Below are positions 34,640 to 43,270 of a stretch of 64,000 nucleotides of DNA, one piece after another. Below the pieces are notes generated by a model. The model was not told the origin of the DNA. It was given only the letters and a program-made list of their open reading frames with translations, and made no database searches. The stretch covers positions 1,736,001-1,800,000 of the forward strand of contig NZ_FMHW01000002.1 in assembly GCF_900090325.1 (NCBI RefSeq), in the 5' to 3' direction. The stretch's first letter is position 1. Every line of letters begins with the position of its first letter. The stretch is from Micromonospora pallida. Lineage in GTDB: Bacteria; Actinomycetota; Actinomycetes; Mycobacteriales; Micromonosporaceae. The position numbers were made by a program, and so were the translations under genes.

Positions 34640-34656
34640 CCCCCGGAGCCGATGTC

Positions 34657-35535
34657 ATGACGGCGTACCCCGCCAGCAACCTGATCAGCGCCCTGCCCAC
34701 CCTCTTCGACGCCCACGGCGAGGTCGACCTCGGCGCCACCAAGACCGCGTACGCGCAACTGGCCGAGACGCCCCTGGACGGGGTCTTCGTCGCCGGCACC
34801 ACCGGCGAGTTCACCACCCTCACCGACGACGAGCGGCTGGCCGTGTGCGCGGTGGCCGCCGACGCCTTCGGCCCCGAGCGGACGTACTGGCACGTCGGCG
34901 CGGCCTCGACGCACCAGGCCGTCCGGCTCACCCGGACCGCCGTCGACCTGGGCGCCCGCCAGTTGGCTGTGCTGACCCCGTACTACTTCCCGGCGACCGA
35001 GGCGGCGCTGCTCGCGTACTACGAGCAGGTAGTTGCGGCGGCGGCCGGGGTGCCCGTCTACGGGTACCTCTTCGCCGCCCGGACCACCGTGGCGGTGCCC
35101 CCGGCGCTGCTCGCCGGACTCGCCGCGACCGGGCTCGCCGGCGTGAAGATCAGCGGCGAGAGCACCGCCCTGGTCGGCGAGTACGTCGCCGCGCTCGCCG
35201 ACCGGGGTATCCCGGTCTACTCCGGCGCGGACGCCGAGTTCGCCGAGGTGGTGGCCGCCGGTGGAGCCGGCGTGGTCTCCGGGGTCAGCTCGGCCCTGCC
35301 GAAGCCCTTCCTCGAGGTCCGCGACGCGCTGCGCACCGGCGACGCGGACGCCCTCGCCGTGGCCCGCGAGCGCGCCCACCGGGCCGTCGCCGTCACCCGG
35401 CAGGGCAACCTCGCCCACCTCAAGGCGGTGCTCGAGCTGCGCGGCGTACCCGCCAGCGGGCTGCGGGCCCCGCTCGACGCGATCTCGCCGGAGGACCGGC
35501 GCGCACTCGAAGCCGACGTCGCCGACCTTCTCTGA
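34657..35535 (+). CDS. DapA-family class I aldolase/lyase
   Basis: 292 residues, a TIM barrel of the dihydrodipicolinate synthase / N-acetylneuraminate lyase family. Visible signatures are GTTGEFTTLT (2-oxo acid binding loop, about residues 48-57), the catalytic tyrosine in PVYGYLF, and the Schiff-base lysine in GVKISGE. The motif around the tyrosine differs from the usual YNxP, and the glycine after the Schiff lysine is followed by Glu, so it is not a housekeeping DapA. Such enzymes cleave 2-keto-3-deoxy sugar acids or sialic acids to pyruvate plus an aldehyde. The operon suggests a sugar-acid lyase. Confidence 0.85.
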   Translation: MTAYPASNLISALPTLFDAHGEVDLGATKTAYAQLAETPLDGVFVAGTTGEFTTLTDDERLAVCAVAADAFGPERTYWHVGAASTHQAVRLTRTAVDLGARQLAVLTPYYFPATEAALLAYYEQVVAAAAGVPVYGYLFAARTTVAVPPALLAGLAATGLAGVKISGESTALVGEYVAALADRGIPVYSGADAEFAEVVAAGGAGVVSGVSSALPKPFLEVRDALRTGDADALAVARERAHRAVAVTRQGNLAHLKAVLELRGVPASGLRAPLDAISPEDRRALEADVADLL

Positions 35536-35560
35536 CCGACCGTCCATCCCGGGAGCCACC

Positions 35561-37198
35561 ATGAGCAGTAGTTACGCCTTCCCCGTCCTGGCCGACGAGG
35601 CCTCCGCCGAACCCGGCGTCGTCTACACCGTCGCCAGCGGCGACCTGCGGCTGAGCGCCAACCAGACCTGCTGGCCCACGCAGCGGCAGTTCGAGGCCGA
35701 CCTGGAGCGGGCGGTCACCGCCCTGGGCGCGCGGATCCGCCGCGCCCACCCGGTCGACGCCGAGCAGAAGCACGGCTTCATCGCCAGCCAGCGTCAGGGC
35801 ATCGAGGTCTTCAAGACCATCCCGCCGGACGCCCCGGTGATCGTCGCCGAGGCGGTCTGGCAGTACAGCCACCACGTGCTCGCCGGGCTGCGGACCCACC
35901 GGGGACCGATCCTGGTGGTCGCCAACTGGAGCGGCGAGTTCCCCGGCCTGGTCGGCCTGCTCGGGCTGACCGCCAGCCTGACCAAGGCCGGCGTCGCGCA
36001 CTCCATCCTGTGGAGCCCGGACTTCACCGACGACTGGGCCCTGGCGGGGCTGCGGACCTGGCTGGAGACCGGCACGCTGACCCACGACCAGAGCCACGTG
36101 CGGGACCTGCCGACCCTGCCGGACACCGAGGAGGTCGCGCTCGGCCGGGCCCTGGCCGCCCAGCTCCAGCGGGAGAAGGCGATCATCGGCGTCTTCGACG
36201 AGGGCTGCATGGGCATGTACAACGCCATCATCGACGACGAACTGCTCAACCCGCTCGGCATCTACAAGGAGCGGCTGTCGCAGAGCGCGCTCGTCGCCGA
36301 GATGAACCGGGTGCCGGAGGAGGAGGCCCAGGCCGTCCGGGACTGGCTCGACAAGGCCGGGATGACCTTCCACACCGGCACCGACGAGGCCACCGAGCTG
36401 ACCGACGCCCAGCTGCTCAGCCAGTTCAAGATGTACGTCGCGGCGCTGCGCATCTCCGACGACTTCGGCCTCGACGCGGTGGGCATCCAGTACCAGCAGG
36501 GCCTGAAGGACACCGTCCCGGCCAGCGACCTGGTCGAGGGGCTGCTGAACAACGTCCACCGCCCGCCGGTACGCAGCCGCGACGGGGCCCGGGAACTCTA
36601 CGCCGACCAGCCGCTGCCGCACTTCAACGAGGTGGACGAGGGCGTCGCGGTGGACTCCCTGGTCACCAACCGGATCTGGACGGCGATGGGCTTCGACCCG
36701 GCCACCACCTTGCACGACATCCGCTGGGGTGAGGACTACGACGGCCGGTTCGTCTGGGTCATGGAGATCTCCGGTTCGGTGCCCGCCTCGCACAACGGTG
36801 GCTACGACAAGTCGTACAGCATGCGGCAGCCGCCGATGTTCTTCCCGCTCGGCGGCGGCACGCTCAGCGGCGTGTCCAAGCCGGGGGAGATCGTCTGGTC
36901 CCGGGTGTTCATCATGGACGGCGTGCTGCACGTCGACCTCGGTCGCGGCACTGCCGTGGAACTGCCGGCGGAGGAGACCCGCCGCCGGCTGGACGCCACC
37001 AACCCGGAGTGGCCGATCATGCACGCCGTCCTGCACGGCGTGGGCCGGGACCAGCTCATGGCCCGGCACAAGGCCAACCACCTCAATGTCGCCTACACCC
37101 CGGACGCCGACACGGCCGACAAGGCGTTGCTGGCCAAGGCGGCCCTGTTCGAGTCCCTCGGCGTGATCGTCCACCTCTGCGGGGACGTGCGGCTCTGA
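35561..37198 (+). CDS. L-fucose/L-arabinose isomerase-like protein
   Basis: 545 residues starting at ATG 35561, 25 bp after the aldolase gene. It has the two-domain Rossmann-like N-terminus plus C-terminal barrel of the FucI/AraA family; recognisable stretches are GVFDEGCMGMYNAI (metal-site glutamate region), LDAVGIQYQQGLKD and MHAVLHGVGRDQL near the C-terminus. It should interconvert an aldose and a ketose with a divalent metal. It is shorter than E. coli FucI (about 590 residues) and may act on a different sugar. The kinase gene follows with TGATG overlap, giving the usual isomerase-kinase order. Confidence 0.85.
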   Translation: MSSSYAFPVLADEASAEPGVVYTVASGDLRLSANQTCWPTQRQFEADLERAVTALGARIRRAHPVDAEQKHGFIASQRQGIEVFKTIPPDAPVIVAEAVWQYSHHVLAGLRTHRGPILVVANWSGEFPGLVGLLGLTASLTKAGVAHSILWSPDFTDDWALAGLRTWLETGTLTHDQSHVRDLPTLPDTEEVALGRALAAQLQREKAIIGVFDEGCMGMYNAIIDDELLNPLGIYKERLSQSALVAEMNRVPEEEAQAVRDWLDKAGMTFHTGTDEATELTDAQLLSQFKMYVAALRISDDFGLDAVGIQYQQGLKDTVPASDLVEGLLNNVHRPPVRSRDGARELYADQPLPHFNEVDEGVAVDSLVTNRIWTAMGFDPATTLHDIRWGEDYDGRFVWVMEISGSVPASHNGGYDKSYSMRQPPMFFPLGGGTLSGVSKPGEIVWSRVFIMDGVLHVDLGRGTAVELPAEETRRRLDATNPEWPIMHAVLHGVGRDQLMARHKANHLNVAYTPDADTADKALLAKAALFESLGVIVHLCGDVRL

Positions 37199-38709
37199 TG
37201 GACCCGCTTCTGCTCGGCATCGACCTGGGCACCGGCAGCAGCAAGGGCGTCCTCACCGACCCCGCCGGCCGGGTGGTGGCCACCGCCGTCCGCCCCCGGC
37301 CGCGGTCGATGTCCATGCCCCGGCCCGGTTGGGCTGAGGTGGACGCCGAGGCGGTCTGGTGGGGTGACGTGGTCGCCATCGCCCGGGAACTGGTCGACGC
37401 CGCCGGTGGTACGCCGATCGCCGGCGTCTGCGTCAGCGGCGTCGGCCCCTGCCTGGTGCTCTGCGACGCCGACGACGTGCCGGTCCGGCCGGCGATCCTC
37501 TACGGCATCGACATGCGGGCCACCGCGGAGATCGACGAGCTGACGCAGCGGTACGGCGCGGAGGCGGTGCTCGACCGTAGCGCCACCCCGATCACCACCC
37601 AGGCGGTCGGCCCGAAGGCGCTCTGGGTGCGCCGCCACGAACCGGCGGTGTGGGCGCGCGCGGCCCGCTGGTACAACTCCAGCTCGTACGTGGTACGAAA
37701 GCTGACCGGTGAGTACGTCCTCGACCACCACACCGCCAGCCAGTCGGTGCCGCTGTACGACATCGAGGCCCGGCGCTGGCACCAGCCCTGGTACGACGAC
37801 ATCATGGGCGACCTGCCCGCGCCCCGGCTGGCCTGGTCGGCCGAGGTCGTGGGCACGGTCACCGCGGCGGCGGCCGAGGCCACCGGGCTGCCGGTGGGCA
37901 CCCCGGTCTGCGCCGGCACGGTGGACGCCTGGGCCGAGTCGTTCAGCGTCGGGGTGCGCCACCCCGGCGACCTGATGCTCATGTACGGCTCGACGATGTT
38001 CTTCGTCCAGGTGCTGCGGGACCTGGCCCGGCATCCGCAGTTGTGGAACACGGCGGGGGTGGGGCCGGACGCGTACTGCCTGGCGGCGGGGATGTCCACC
38101 TCGGGCAGCCTCACCGGCTGGGTACAGGAGTTGGTCGGCGAGGTGCCGTTCGAGACCCTGGTGGCGGAGGCGGCGCGGGTGCCGGCCGGCGCCGACGGGT
38201 TGCTGCTGCTGCCGTACTTCGCGGGGGAGCGGACCCCGATCTTCGACCCGCACGCGCGGGGCGTGGTCGCCGGGCTCACCCTGCGGCACGGACGGGGGCA
38301 CCTGTTCCGCGCGGTGTACGAGGGCATCGCGTTCGGCATCCGGCAGATCCTGGAGCTGCTGGACACCGAGACGAACCCGGTGCGCCGGCTGGTCGCCGTG
38401 GGCGGCGGGACCCAGGGCGGGCTCTGGACCCAGATCGTCAGCGACGTTACCGGCCGGGTGCAGGAGGTGCCGGAGGTGACCATCGGGGCCAGCTACGGCG
38501 ACGCCCTGATGGCCGGCGTCGGTGTCGGTCTGGTGCCGCCGGACACGGACTGGACGGTGCCCGGTGTGACGGTGACGCCGGATCCGACGGTGCGGGACAC
38601 CTACGACCTGCTGTTCGAGCAGTACACGTCGCTCTACCGGGACACCCGCGCGCAGGTGCACACCCTGGCCCGACTCCAGTCCGGGAACGCCCCCGCCGAT
38701 TCGCACTGA
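37198..38709 (+). CDS. FGGY-family sugar kinase
   Basis: 503 residues of the xylulokinase/gluconokinase type. The phosphate-1 loop is GIDLGTGSSKGVL at the N-terminus, the FGGY-specific GMSTSGSLTGW and the ATP-binding VAVGGGTQGGLWTQI are in the C-terminal half. It phosphorylates the sugar released or isomerised by the two preceding enzymes. It is the last gene of the operon; a weak inverted repeat follows before the convergent YrdC gene. Confidence 0.9.
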   Translation: MDPLLLGIDLGTGSSKGVLTDPAGRVVATAVRPRPRSMSMPRPGWAEVDAEAVWWGDVVAIARELVDAAGGTPIAGVCVSGVGPCLVLCDADDVPVRPAILYGIDMRATAEIDELTQRYGAEAVLDRSATPITTQAVGPKALWVRRHEPAVWARAARWYNSSSYVVRKLTGEYVLDHHTASQSVPLYDIEARRWHQPWYDDIMGDLPAPRLAWSAEVVGTVTAAAAEATGLPVGTPVCAGTVDAWAESFSVGVRHPGDLMLMYGSTMFFVQVLRDLARHPQLWNTAGVGPDAYCLAAGMSTSGSLTGWVQELVGEVPFETLVAEAARVPAGADGLLLLPYFAGERTPIFDPHARGVVAGLTLRHGRGHLFRAVYEGIAFGIRQILELLDTETNPVRRLVAVGGGTQGGLWTQIVSDVTGRVQEVPEVTIGASYGDALMAGVGVGLVPPDTDWTVPGVTVTPDPTVRDTYDLLFEQYTSLYRDTRAQVHTLARLQSGNAPADSH

Positions 38710-38717
38710 GGCCGTCG

Positions 38718-38753
38718 CGGCCGGTGCCCGGAGTCCCCTCCGCGTACCGGCCG
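38718..38753. terminator. Possible bidirectional terminator between convergent genes
   Basis: An 8-bp inverted repeat CGGCCGGT / ACCGGCCG with a 20-nt loop in the 48-bp gap between the kinase and YrdC genes. Weak stem; the position is its main support. Confidence 0.3.
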
Positions 38754-38757
38754 TCGG

Positions 38758-39378
38758 TCACTCGAAGCGCGTCGGATCCCCGGCGCCACGCCGGACGACC
38801 TCCGCCTCGCCCTGCGAGAAGTCGATGACCGTGGTCGGTTCCGTGCCGCACTCGCCGGAGTCGACCACGGCGTCGACGGCGTGGTCGAGCGTCTCCTTGA
38901 TCGACCAGCCCTCGGTCATCGGCTCGGTCTCGCCTGGCAGCAGCAGGGTGCTGGAAACCAGCGGCTCACCCAACTCGGCCAGGATCGCCTGGGTGACCGT
39001 GTGCGCGGGGATGCGTACCCCGACGGTCTTCCGCTTCGGGTGCAGCAGCCGGCGGGGGACCTCTTTGGTCGCCGGCAGGATGAACGTGTAGCTGCCGGGG
39101 GTCGCCGCCTTGAGCGAGCGGAACAGCGCGTTGTTGATCTGCACGAACTGCCCGAGCTGGGCGAAGTCCCGGCAGACCAGGGTGAAGTGGTGGTCGTCGT
39201 CGAGGTGGCGGATCTGGCGGATCCGGTCGATGCCGGCCTTGTTGCCGAGTTGGCAGCCGAGCGCGAAGCACGAGTCGGTCGGGTAGGCGATCAAACCGCC
39301 GTCGCGGACGATCCCGACCACCTGGCCGATACTGCGGGGCTGTGGGTTGTCCGGGTGCACGTCGAAGTACCTCGCCAT
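38758..39378 (-). CDS. YrdC/Sua5 family L-threonylcarbamoyladenylate synthase
   Basis: 206 residues from the ATG at 39378 (protein start MARYFDVHP). An in-frame ATG four codons upstream is possible. The family makes threonylcarbamoyl-AMP for the t6A modification of tRNA. Signatures include GGLIAYPTDSCFALGC (substrate pocket) and the basic KRKTVGVRIPAH segment, with no C-terminal Sua5 extension, so it is the short YrdC/YciO form. YciO-like paralogues have uncertain activity. The location is unrelated to the flanking clusters; it looks like a housekeeping gene. Confidence 0.88.
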   Translation of the reverse strand: MARYFDVHPDNPQPRSIGQVVGIVRDGGLIAYPTDSCFALGCQLGNKAGIDRIRQIRHLDDDHHFTLVCRDFAQLGQFVQINNALFRSLKAATPGSYTFILPATKEVPRRLLHPKRKTVGVRIPAHTVTQAILAELGEPLVSSTLLLPGETEPMTEGWSIKETLDHAVDAVVDSGECGTEPTTVIDFSQGEAEVVRRGAGDPTRFE

Positions 39379-39465
39379 GCGCCGGAGCATAGAAGCGCAC
39401 GTCGCCGGGGCGCCAACCGGCCCCGGCTGACGCCGTCGGCGGTGGCCTCGGACGGGGCCGGAGTA

Positions 39466-39508
39466 CCCGTACCGCTCGGGGTGCCGCACCCACCCCGAGC
39501 GGTACGGG
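39466..39508 (-). terminator. Perfect 18-bp hairpin terminator after the amidase gene
   Basis: Arms CCCGTACCGCTCGGGGTG (39466-39483) and its exact complement (39491-39508) flank a 7-nt loop, 7 bp past the amidase stop on the minus strand. No U tract follows. Confidence 0.8.
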
Positions 39509-39515
39509 CGCGACA

Positions 39516-40478
39516 TCAGACCCGGGTGACCCGGATGGCGTCGGCGATGACCAGGCCGGCCGCGCTGGTCCACCGGCTGACCCCGACGCGGTTCGCGTCG
39601 CCGGCCGGGAGGGTGAACGTGCCGAGGGTGCGCCACGAGCCACCGGTGCGCTGGTCGACGTAGATCGTCCGGTTGCCGGTCGTGGTCGAGATGATGTACG
39701 GCGTGGAGCTGTTGTAGCCGGAGACACCCGGCCACCAGGCGTCCACCCGGTAGTTCGCGGTCGCCGGGATGTTCACCTTGTACCAGGCGACGTCGCTGGA
39801 CAGGGTGGGGTTGGCGTACCGGTAGTCGGCGCCGTACCGCTGCCCGGAGTACGTCGAGACACCCCAGGCGGAGCTGGCGGTGAACCGGCCGGCGGTGGTG
39901 TTGTCGACGATGGTGCTCCACGTGCCGCCGCCACCCGACATCTTGGCGGCCACGTCGGCCCGCATGACGTTCAGGTCGATGAACGACGGGTCGATCTTGC
40001 CGGTCGTGCTCGTCTCCCGGTGTCCCCGGGCGTAGCTGGAGTCCTTGCCCAGCTGCTTGAGGACGGCGGCGGTCGCGGCGATCGAGGCGTTGTACTGCGC
40101 CGAGGTCATCTCCTGGCTCACGCCGTTGTAGTCGATCTCCCAGCCGATCAGCATCGTGTTGCCGTCTCCGGCGGGGATCGGCCCGCTGGCCCGGGCGGTG
40201 CCCGCGTGGTTGCAGCGGCCGGCCGAGATGACGTGGAAGACGCCGTGGTAGTCGACCAGCGCCTGGCAGAGCGGGCCGGGCAGGTCGGAGCGGCCGTTGA
40301 TGCAGACGTTGAGGGCCGGGTGCGGGTTCGTGGCGCTCGAGGTGGCGGCGGTGTGGTGCCAGAGCACGCCGATCGGGTTGAAGTCACCCGGCCGCATCCG
40401 GTTCAGCCAGTCGCCCTCGACGACCACCTGCACGCCGGCGCCGCGCAGCACGTCCACGAGCCAGGGGATGGTGGCCAT
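39516..40478 (-). CDS. Peptidoglycan amidase/PGRP-type protein with C-terminal binding domain
   Basis: 320 residues from ATG 40478, which has a strong GAGGAGG site five bases upstream. Residues about 30-180 form an N-acetylmuramoyl-L-alanine amidase_2/PGRP domain: VLWHHTAA supplies the zinc histidine pair start, NHAGTA and GHRETS further histidines. After a GGGG linker, about 195-320 is a beta-rich domain resembling golvesin/xly-type modules (SGQRYGADYRYANPT, TRVIADAIRV-like end). It cleaves cell-wall peptide from glycan. This protein has no signal peptide of its own, although its substrate lies outside; the tiny gene immediately upstream encodes one. The same gene style occurs in phage-derived endolysins. 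Confidence 0.87.
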   Translation of the reverse strand: MATIPWLVDVLRGAGVQVVVEGDWLNRMRPGDFNPIGVLWHHTAATSSATNPHPALNVCINGRSDLPGPLCQALVDYHGVFHVISAGRCNHAGTARASGPIPAGDGNTMLIGWEIDYNGVSQEMTSAQYNASIAATAAVLKQLGKDSSYARGHRETSTTGKIDPSFIDLNVMRADVAAKMSGGGGTWSTIVDNTTAGRFTASSAWGVSTYSGQRYGADYRYANPTLSSDVAWYKVNIPATANYRVDAWWPGVSGYNSSTPYIISTTTGNRTIYVDQRTGGSWRTLGTFTLPAGDANRVGVSRWTSAAGLVIADAIRVTRV

Positions 40479-40648
40479 CAGGCCTCCTCGAGCAGGTCGG
40501 CCAGGCATTCGATGCGCTTGGCGCGGGTGGTGGCCGGCGCGGCGCTCGCCGGGGCGGGCACAGCGGCGGCGGCGGACGCGGCGACCACGATGGCCGGAAT
40601 GCCGAGGAGACCTCGGCGCCGCAGTCGGGGGGTACGTGAGGTGGCCAC
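40478..40648 (-). CDS. 56-residue secreted microprotein, overlapping the amidase start
   Basis: GTG 40648 follows AAGGAG by a normal spacing and the frame is open to TGA at 40478-40480, which shares a base with the amidase ATG (TGATG). The protein begins ATSRTPRLRRRGLLG, continues with a hydrophobic Ala/Val-rich core and ends its signal with ASA before APATTR, a textbook signal peptidase site. The mature part would be about 20 residues ending CLADLLEEA, with one cysteine. It could be a short secreted peptide, or the detached signal peptide of the amidase after a frameshift. Confidence 0.6.
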   Translation of the reverse strand: MATSRTPRLRRRGLLGIPAIVVAASAAAAVPAPASAAPATTRAKRIECLADLLEEA

Positions 40649-41003
40649 GGCGCTCCTTCGGAACGGGGGTCCGGGGGTGTACCAGGTCGGCGACCAGGTT
40701 GATCGGCACGGTATATCCTCACGCCCATCTATGTCGATAGTCTTCGTGACTGTTTATCTCGGTGAAACTCTCCGACGATCACCAGTTCACTTCGGGTGGA
40801 CCGGCCCCGGTGCTCCGGGTGACCCCGCTCGCCGGGGGTGGCGCGGCCCGCCGGTGCGGTCGTCGGGTCGGATGGCCGACCGAAGGTTGGAGTGGCCGGC
40901 CGACCCGGCCAGCATGGATCGCCGGGGGCACCGCGGACGTGGGGCGGCTGTCGACCGGGTGCGCTGACCCGGCACGATGCCAGGTGGAAACGGGAGGTGC
41001 ACT
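40649..41003. other. Divergent intergenic region between amidase and D-amino-acid oxidase genes
   Basis: 355 bp without a convincing gene. Bases about 40,700-40,790 are noticeably AT-richer than their surroundings and probably hold the divergent promoters; they include CTATGTCGATAG (40728-40739, 4-bp arms). I see no clear -35/-10 pair. Confidence 0.4.
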
Positions 41004-41948
41004 GTGGTGGATGTCATCGTCGTCGGAGCCGGCATCGTCGGGTTGACCACGGCCGTTCGATTGCAGGAACAGGGCGCGCGGGTCACCGTGCTCACCGCCG
41101 ACCCGCCGGAGCGGCTGGTGTCGACGGTGGCGGCGGCGGTCTGGTACCCGACCCACACCGACGCCGACCCACGCGTGCTGCGCTGGGCTGCAGCCACCTA
41201 CGAGGAGTTCCGTCGGCAGGCCGCCGACGGGGTGCCCGGGGTGCTGCTGCGTCAGACCCGGATGTTCCAGCGCGGAGCCGTCGACGGCCTGCCCTGGTGG
41301 GCGGAGGCGGCCGGGGACGTGCGGGCCGTCGACGCCCCGGCACCGTACACCCGGGAGCTGCGCTTCGTGGCGCCGCTGGCGGAGACGGCCACGTACCTCG
41401 ACTGGCTGCACCACCGGGTGGTCGACGGCGGCGGCACGGTGGTGCGCCGCCGGGTGGAGCGCCTGGACGACCTCTTTGCCGAGGCGCCCGTCGTGGTCAA
41501 TGCCGCCGGCCTGGCCGCCGGTGCGCTCTGCGGCGACCCGACCGTCCTGCCGGTACGCGGCATGGTGGTGCTGGTCGGCAACCCCGGCCTGGAGGTGTCC
41601 GTCCGCGACGAGGACGACCCGGCGGGGATCACCTACGTCCACCCGCGCAGCCGGGACGTGGTGCTCGGCGGCACCTTCGAGCCCGGCCGGGCCGACGTCG
41701 ACCCGGACCCGGCGGCCCGGGCCGGGATCCTCAGCCGGGCGATCGCGCTGGTGCCCGAACTCGCCGTGGCGCCGGTGCTCGGGGAGCGGATCGGCGTGCG
41801 GCCAGCCCGGGAGGGCGGTCCCCGGGTGGCGGCGGAGCGCCGGGACGGTGGACTGCTGGTGCACGCCTACGGACACGCCGGCGCGGGGATGACCCTGTCG
41901 TGGGGGAGCGCCGACGAGGTCTGCGCGCTGGTGCACGCCGGGCGGTGA
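41004..41948 (+). CDS. FAD-dependent D-amino-acid oxidase family protein
   Basis: 314 residues from GTG 41004, six bases after GGGAGG; an in-frame ATG at 40977 has no such site. The N-terminal dinucleotide motif is VVGAGIVGLTTAVRL. AAAVWYPT, the substrate-binding AGITYVHPRS and the C-terminal HAYGHAGAGMTLSWG are typical of D-amino-acid and D-aspartate oxidases. It would deaminate D-amino acids to keto acids with release of hydrogen peroxide. It is transcribed alone, divergent from the amidase gene; a link to cell-wall D-amino acid recycling is possible. Confidence 0.88.
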   Translation: MVDVIVVGAGIVGLTTAVRLQEQGARVTVLTADPPERLVSTVAAAVWYPTHTDADPRVLRWAAATYEEFRRQAADGVPGVLLRQTRMFQRGAVDGLPWWAEAAGDVRAVDAPAPYTRELRFVAPLAETATYLDWLHHRVVDGGGTVVRRRVERLDDLFAEAPVVVNAAGLAAGALCGDPTVLPVRGMVVLVGNPGLEVSVRDEDDPAGITYVHPRSRDVVLGGTFEPGRADVDPDPAARAGILSRAIALVPELAVAPVLGERIGVRPAREGGPRVAAERRDGGLLVHAYGHAGAGMTLSWGSADEVCALVHAGR

Positions 41949-41956
41949 GGCCGTGG

Positions 41957-41989
41957 CGTGGTCCGGGGCCGTCCGTGCCCCGGACCACG
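41957..41989. terminator. Bidirectional terminator between convergent genes
   Basis: A perfect 13-bp stem, CGTGGTCCGGGGC with its complement, and a 7-nt loop, centred in the 61-bp gap between the oxidase (plus) and the sulfite-oxidase-like gene (minus). Confidence 0.75.
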
Positions 41990-42009
41990 GGCCAGCCGCC
42001 ATGACCCTC

Positions 42010-43143
42010 TCACGCGGGGGGCGGGGCGAGCACCGTCACCGGGTGTCGGACGATCCCGTCGAAGAGGTAGCCGAGATCGTTGGCGGTGGCCCGGTCGGCC
42101 TGGCCGGCCCCGGTCGCGTCGGTAGCCCGGGCCCGCAGGATCCACCGTCCGGGGGCGGGTGGCCGCCACCGGAACCGCCACCGCTGCCAGGCGCCGCCCC
42201 GGTCGGCGGCGACCAGGCGGGCGGGCCGCCAGTCGTCCGCGTCGGCGTCGTCGGGACGGATGCTGACCTCGACGGACCGGATCGGGCCGTGCCCGGACCA
42301 GGAACGGCCGCGCAGCACCACCTCCCGGCCGCCCGGCACCCGGGCGTCCCACGGCAGTTCGAAGGCGCTCTTGACCCCGACGGCGGCCAGCGGCACTCCG
42401 GCGCCGTCCGGCTGCCCGGGGCCGAACATGCGGTAGAGGCGGGTGTTCCACGGCGAGAACAGCGGGGTGGCGGAGACCTCGATCGAGCCGACCCACTTGA
42501 CCGAGGAGATGCCGACCCAGCCGGGCACCACCACCCGTACCGGGAAGCCGTGGTCGGCGGGGAGTGGTCGGCCGTTCATCTCGTACGCCAGCAGCACGTC
42601 GTGCAGCGCCTTGCCGATCGGCAACGGGCGGCGGACCCGGCCGAGGTTCACCCCGCCGGTGACGTACTCCGGGTCGAGTCCCTCCGGCTGCACGTCGACC
42701 GCGGCGTCGGTGAGGCCGGCCCGGTGCAGCACCGTCGACAGCCGGACGCCCCGCCACCGCGCCACCCCGACCGCACCCAGCCCCCAGGGCGCCCCCGGTG
42801 CCGGCTCACCCTGCTGACTGGCGAAGAACCGCCGGCCGTTGCCGGCGCACTCGATGAGCGCGACGCTCTCCTCGGCGGGCAGTTCGCGCAGGTCCCGGTA
42901 GCCGAACTCGATCGGCGTGTGGCGGGTGGGCGCGCCCCGGAGCCCGGTCCCGAACAGCCGCAGCCGCCAGGTGCCGGCGTCCAGCACCGGTGTGCGGGTG
43001 TGGTTGCGGACGAAGAACCGGTCGGTGGGGACCAGGTGGCCCTGCCCGGCCATCGCCGCCCAGTGCATCTCGGCGTTGCCGTCCTGTCGGGCGAGCAGCG
43101 CCTCGGGCAGCGGCTTGACGATCGACGACGGCGGCTCTGCCAT
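42010..43143 (-). CDS. Sulfite oxidase-like molybdopterin oxidoreductase
   Basis: 377 residues from ATG 43143; an upstream in-frame ATG at 43188 would add 15 unconserved-looking residues. The molybdopterin domain has VRNHTRTPVLD near the N-terminus and the molybdenum-ligating cysteine in LIECAGNGRR. A C-terminal Mo-co dimerisation domain starts near residue 245 (VKSAFELPW). There is no signal peptide. It could oxidise sulfite or act as a sulfite-oxidase-like reductase; the substrate is not determined. Nothing links it to the biosynthetic clusters. Confidence 0.88.
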   Translation of the reverse strand: MAEPPSSIVKPLPEALLARQDGNAEMHWAAMAGQGHLVPTDRFFVRNHTRTPVLDAGTWRLRLFGTGLRGAPTRHTPIEFGYRDLRELPAEESVALIECAGNGRRFFASQQGEPAPGAPWGLGAVGVARWRGVRLSTVLHRAGLTDAAVDVQPEGLDPEYVTGGVNLGRVRRPLPIGKALHDVLLAYEMNGRPLPADHGFPVRVVVPGWVGISSVKWVGSIEVSATPLFSPWNTRLYRMFGPGQPDGAGVPLAAVGVKSAFELPWDARVPGGREVVLRGRSWSGHGPIRSVEVSIRPDDADADDWRPARLVAADRGGAWQRWRFRWRPPAPGRWILRARATDATGAGQADRATANDLGYLFDGIVRHPVTVLAPPPA

Positions 43144-43270
43144 CTGCGTCCACCCTCCGGCTCGACGTCCGCACCAAGTCCTATTCAAACAGTAGGGCTT
43201 ACTTCGGGGTGGTCCGCCGTTCGGTCGACTGTGGATGGTCGATGGCTCCGCCGGTGCCGTCGGCGACGGG

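Noticed and set aside
40728..40739. CTATGTCGATAG as a second PadR site related to the TATCGCGATA core at 49,930
   Set aside because: Only 4-bp arms match; such short similarity is expected by chance.
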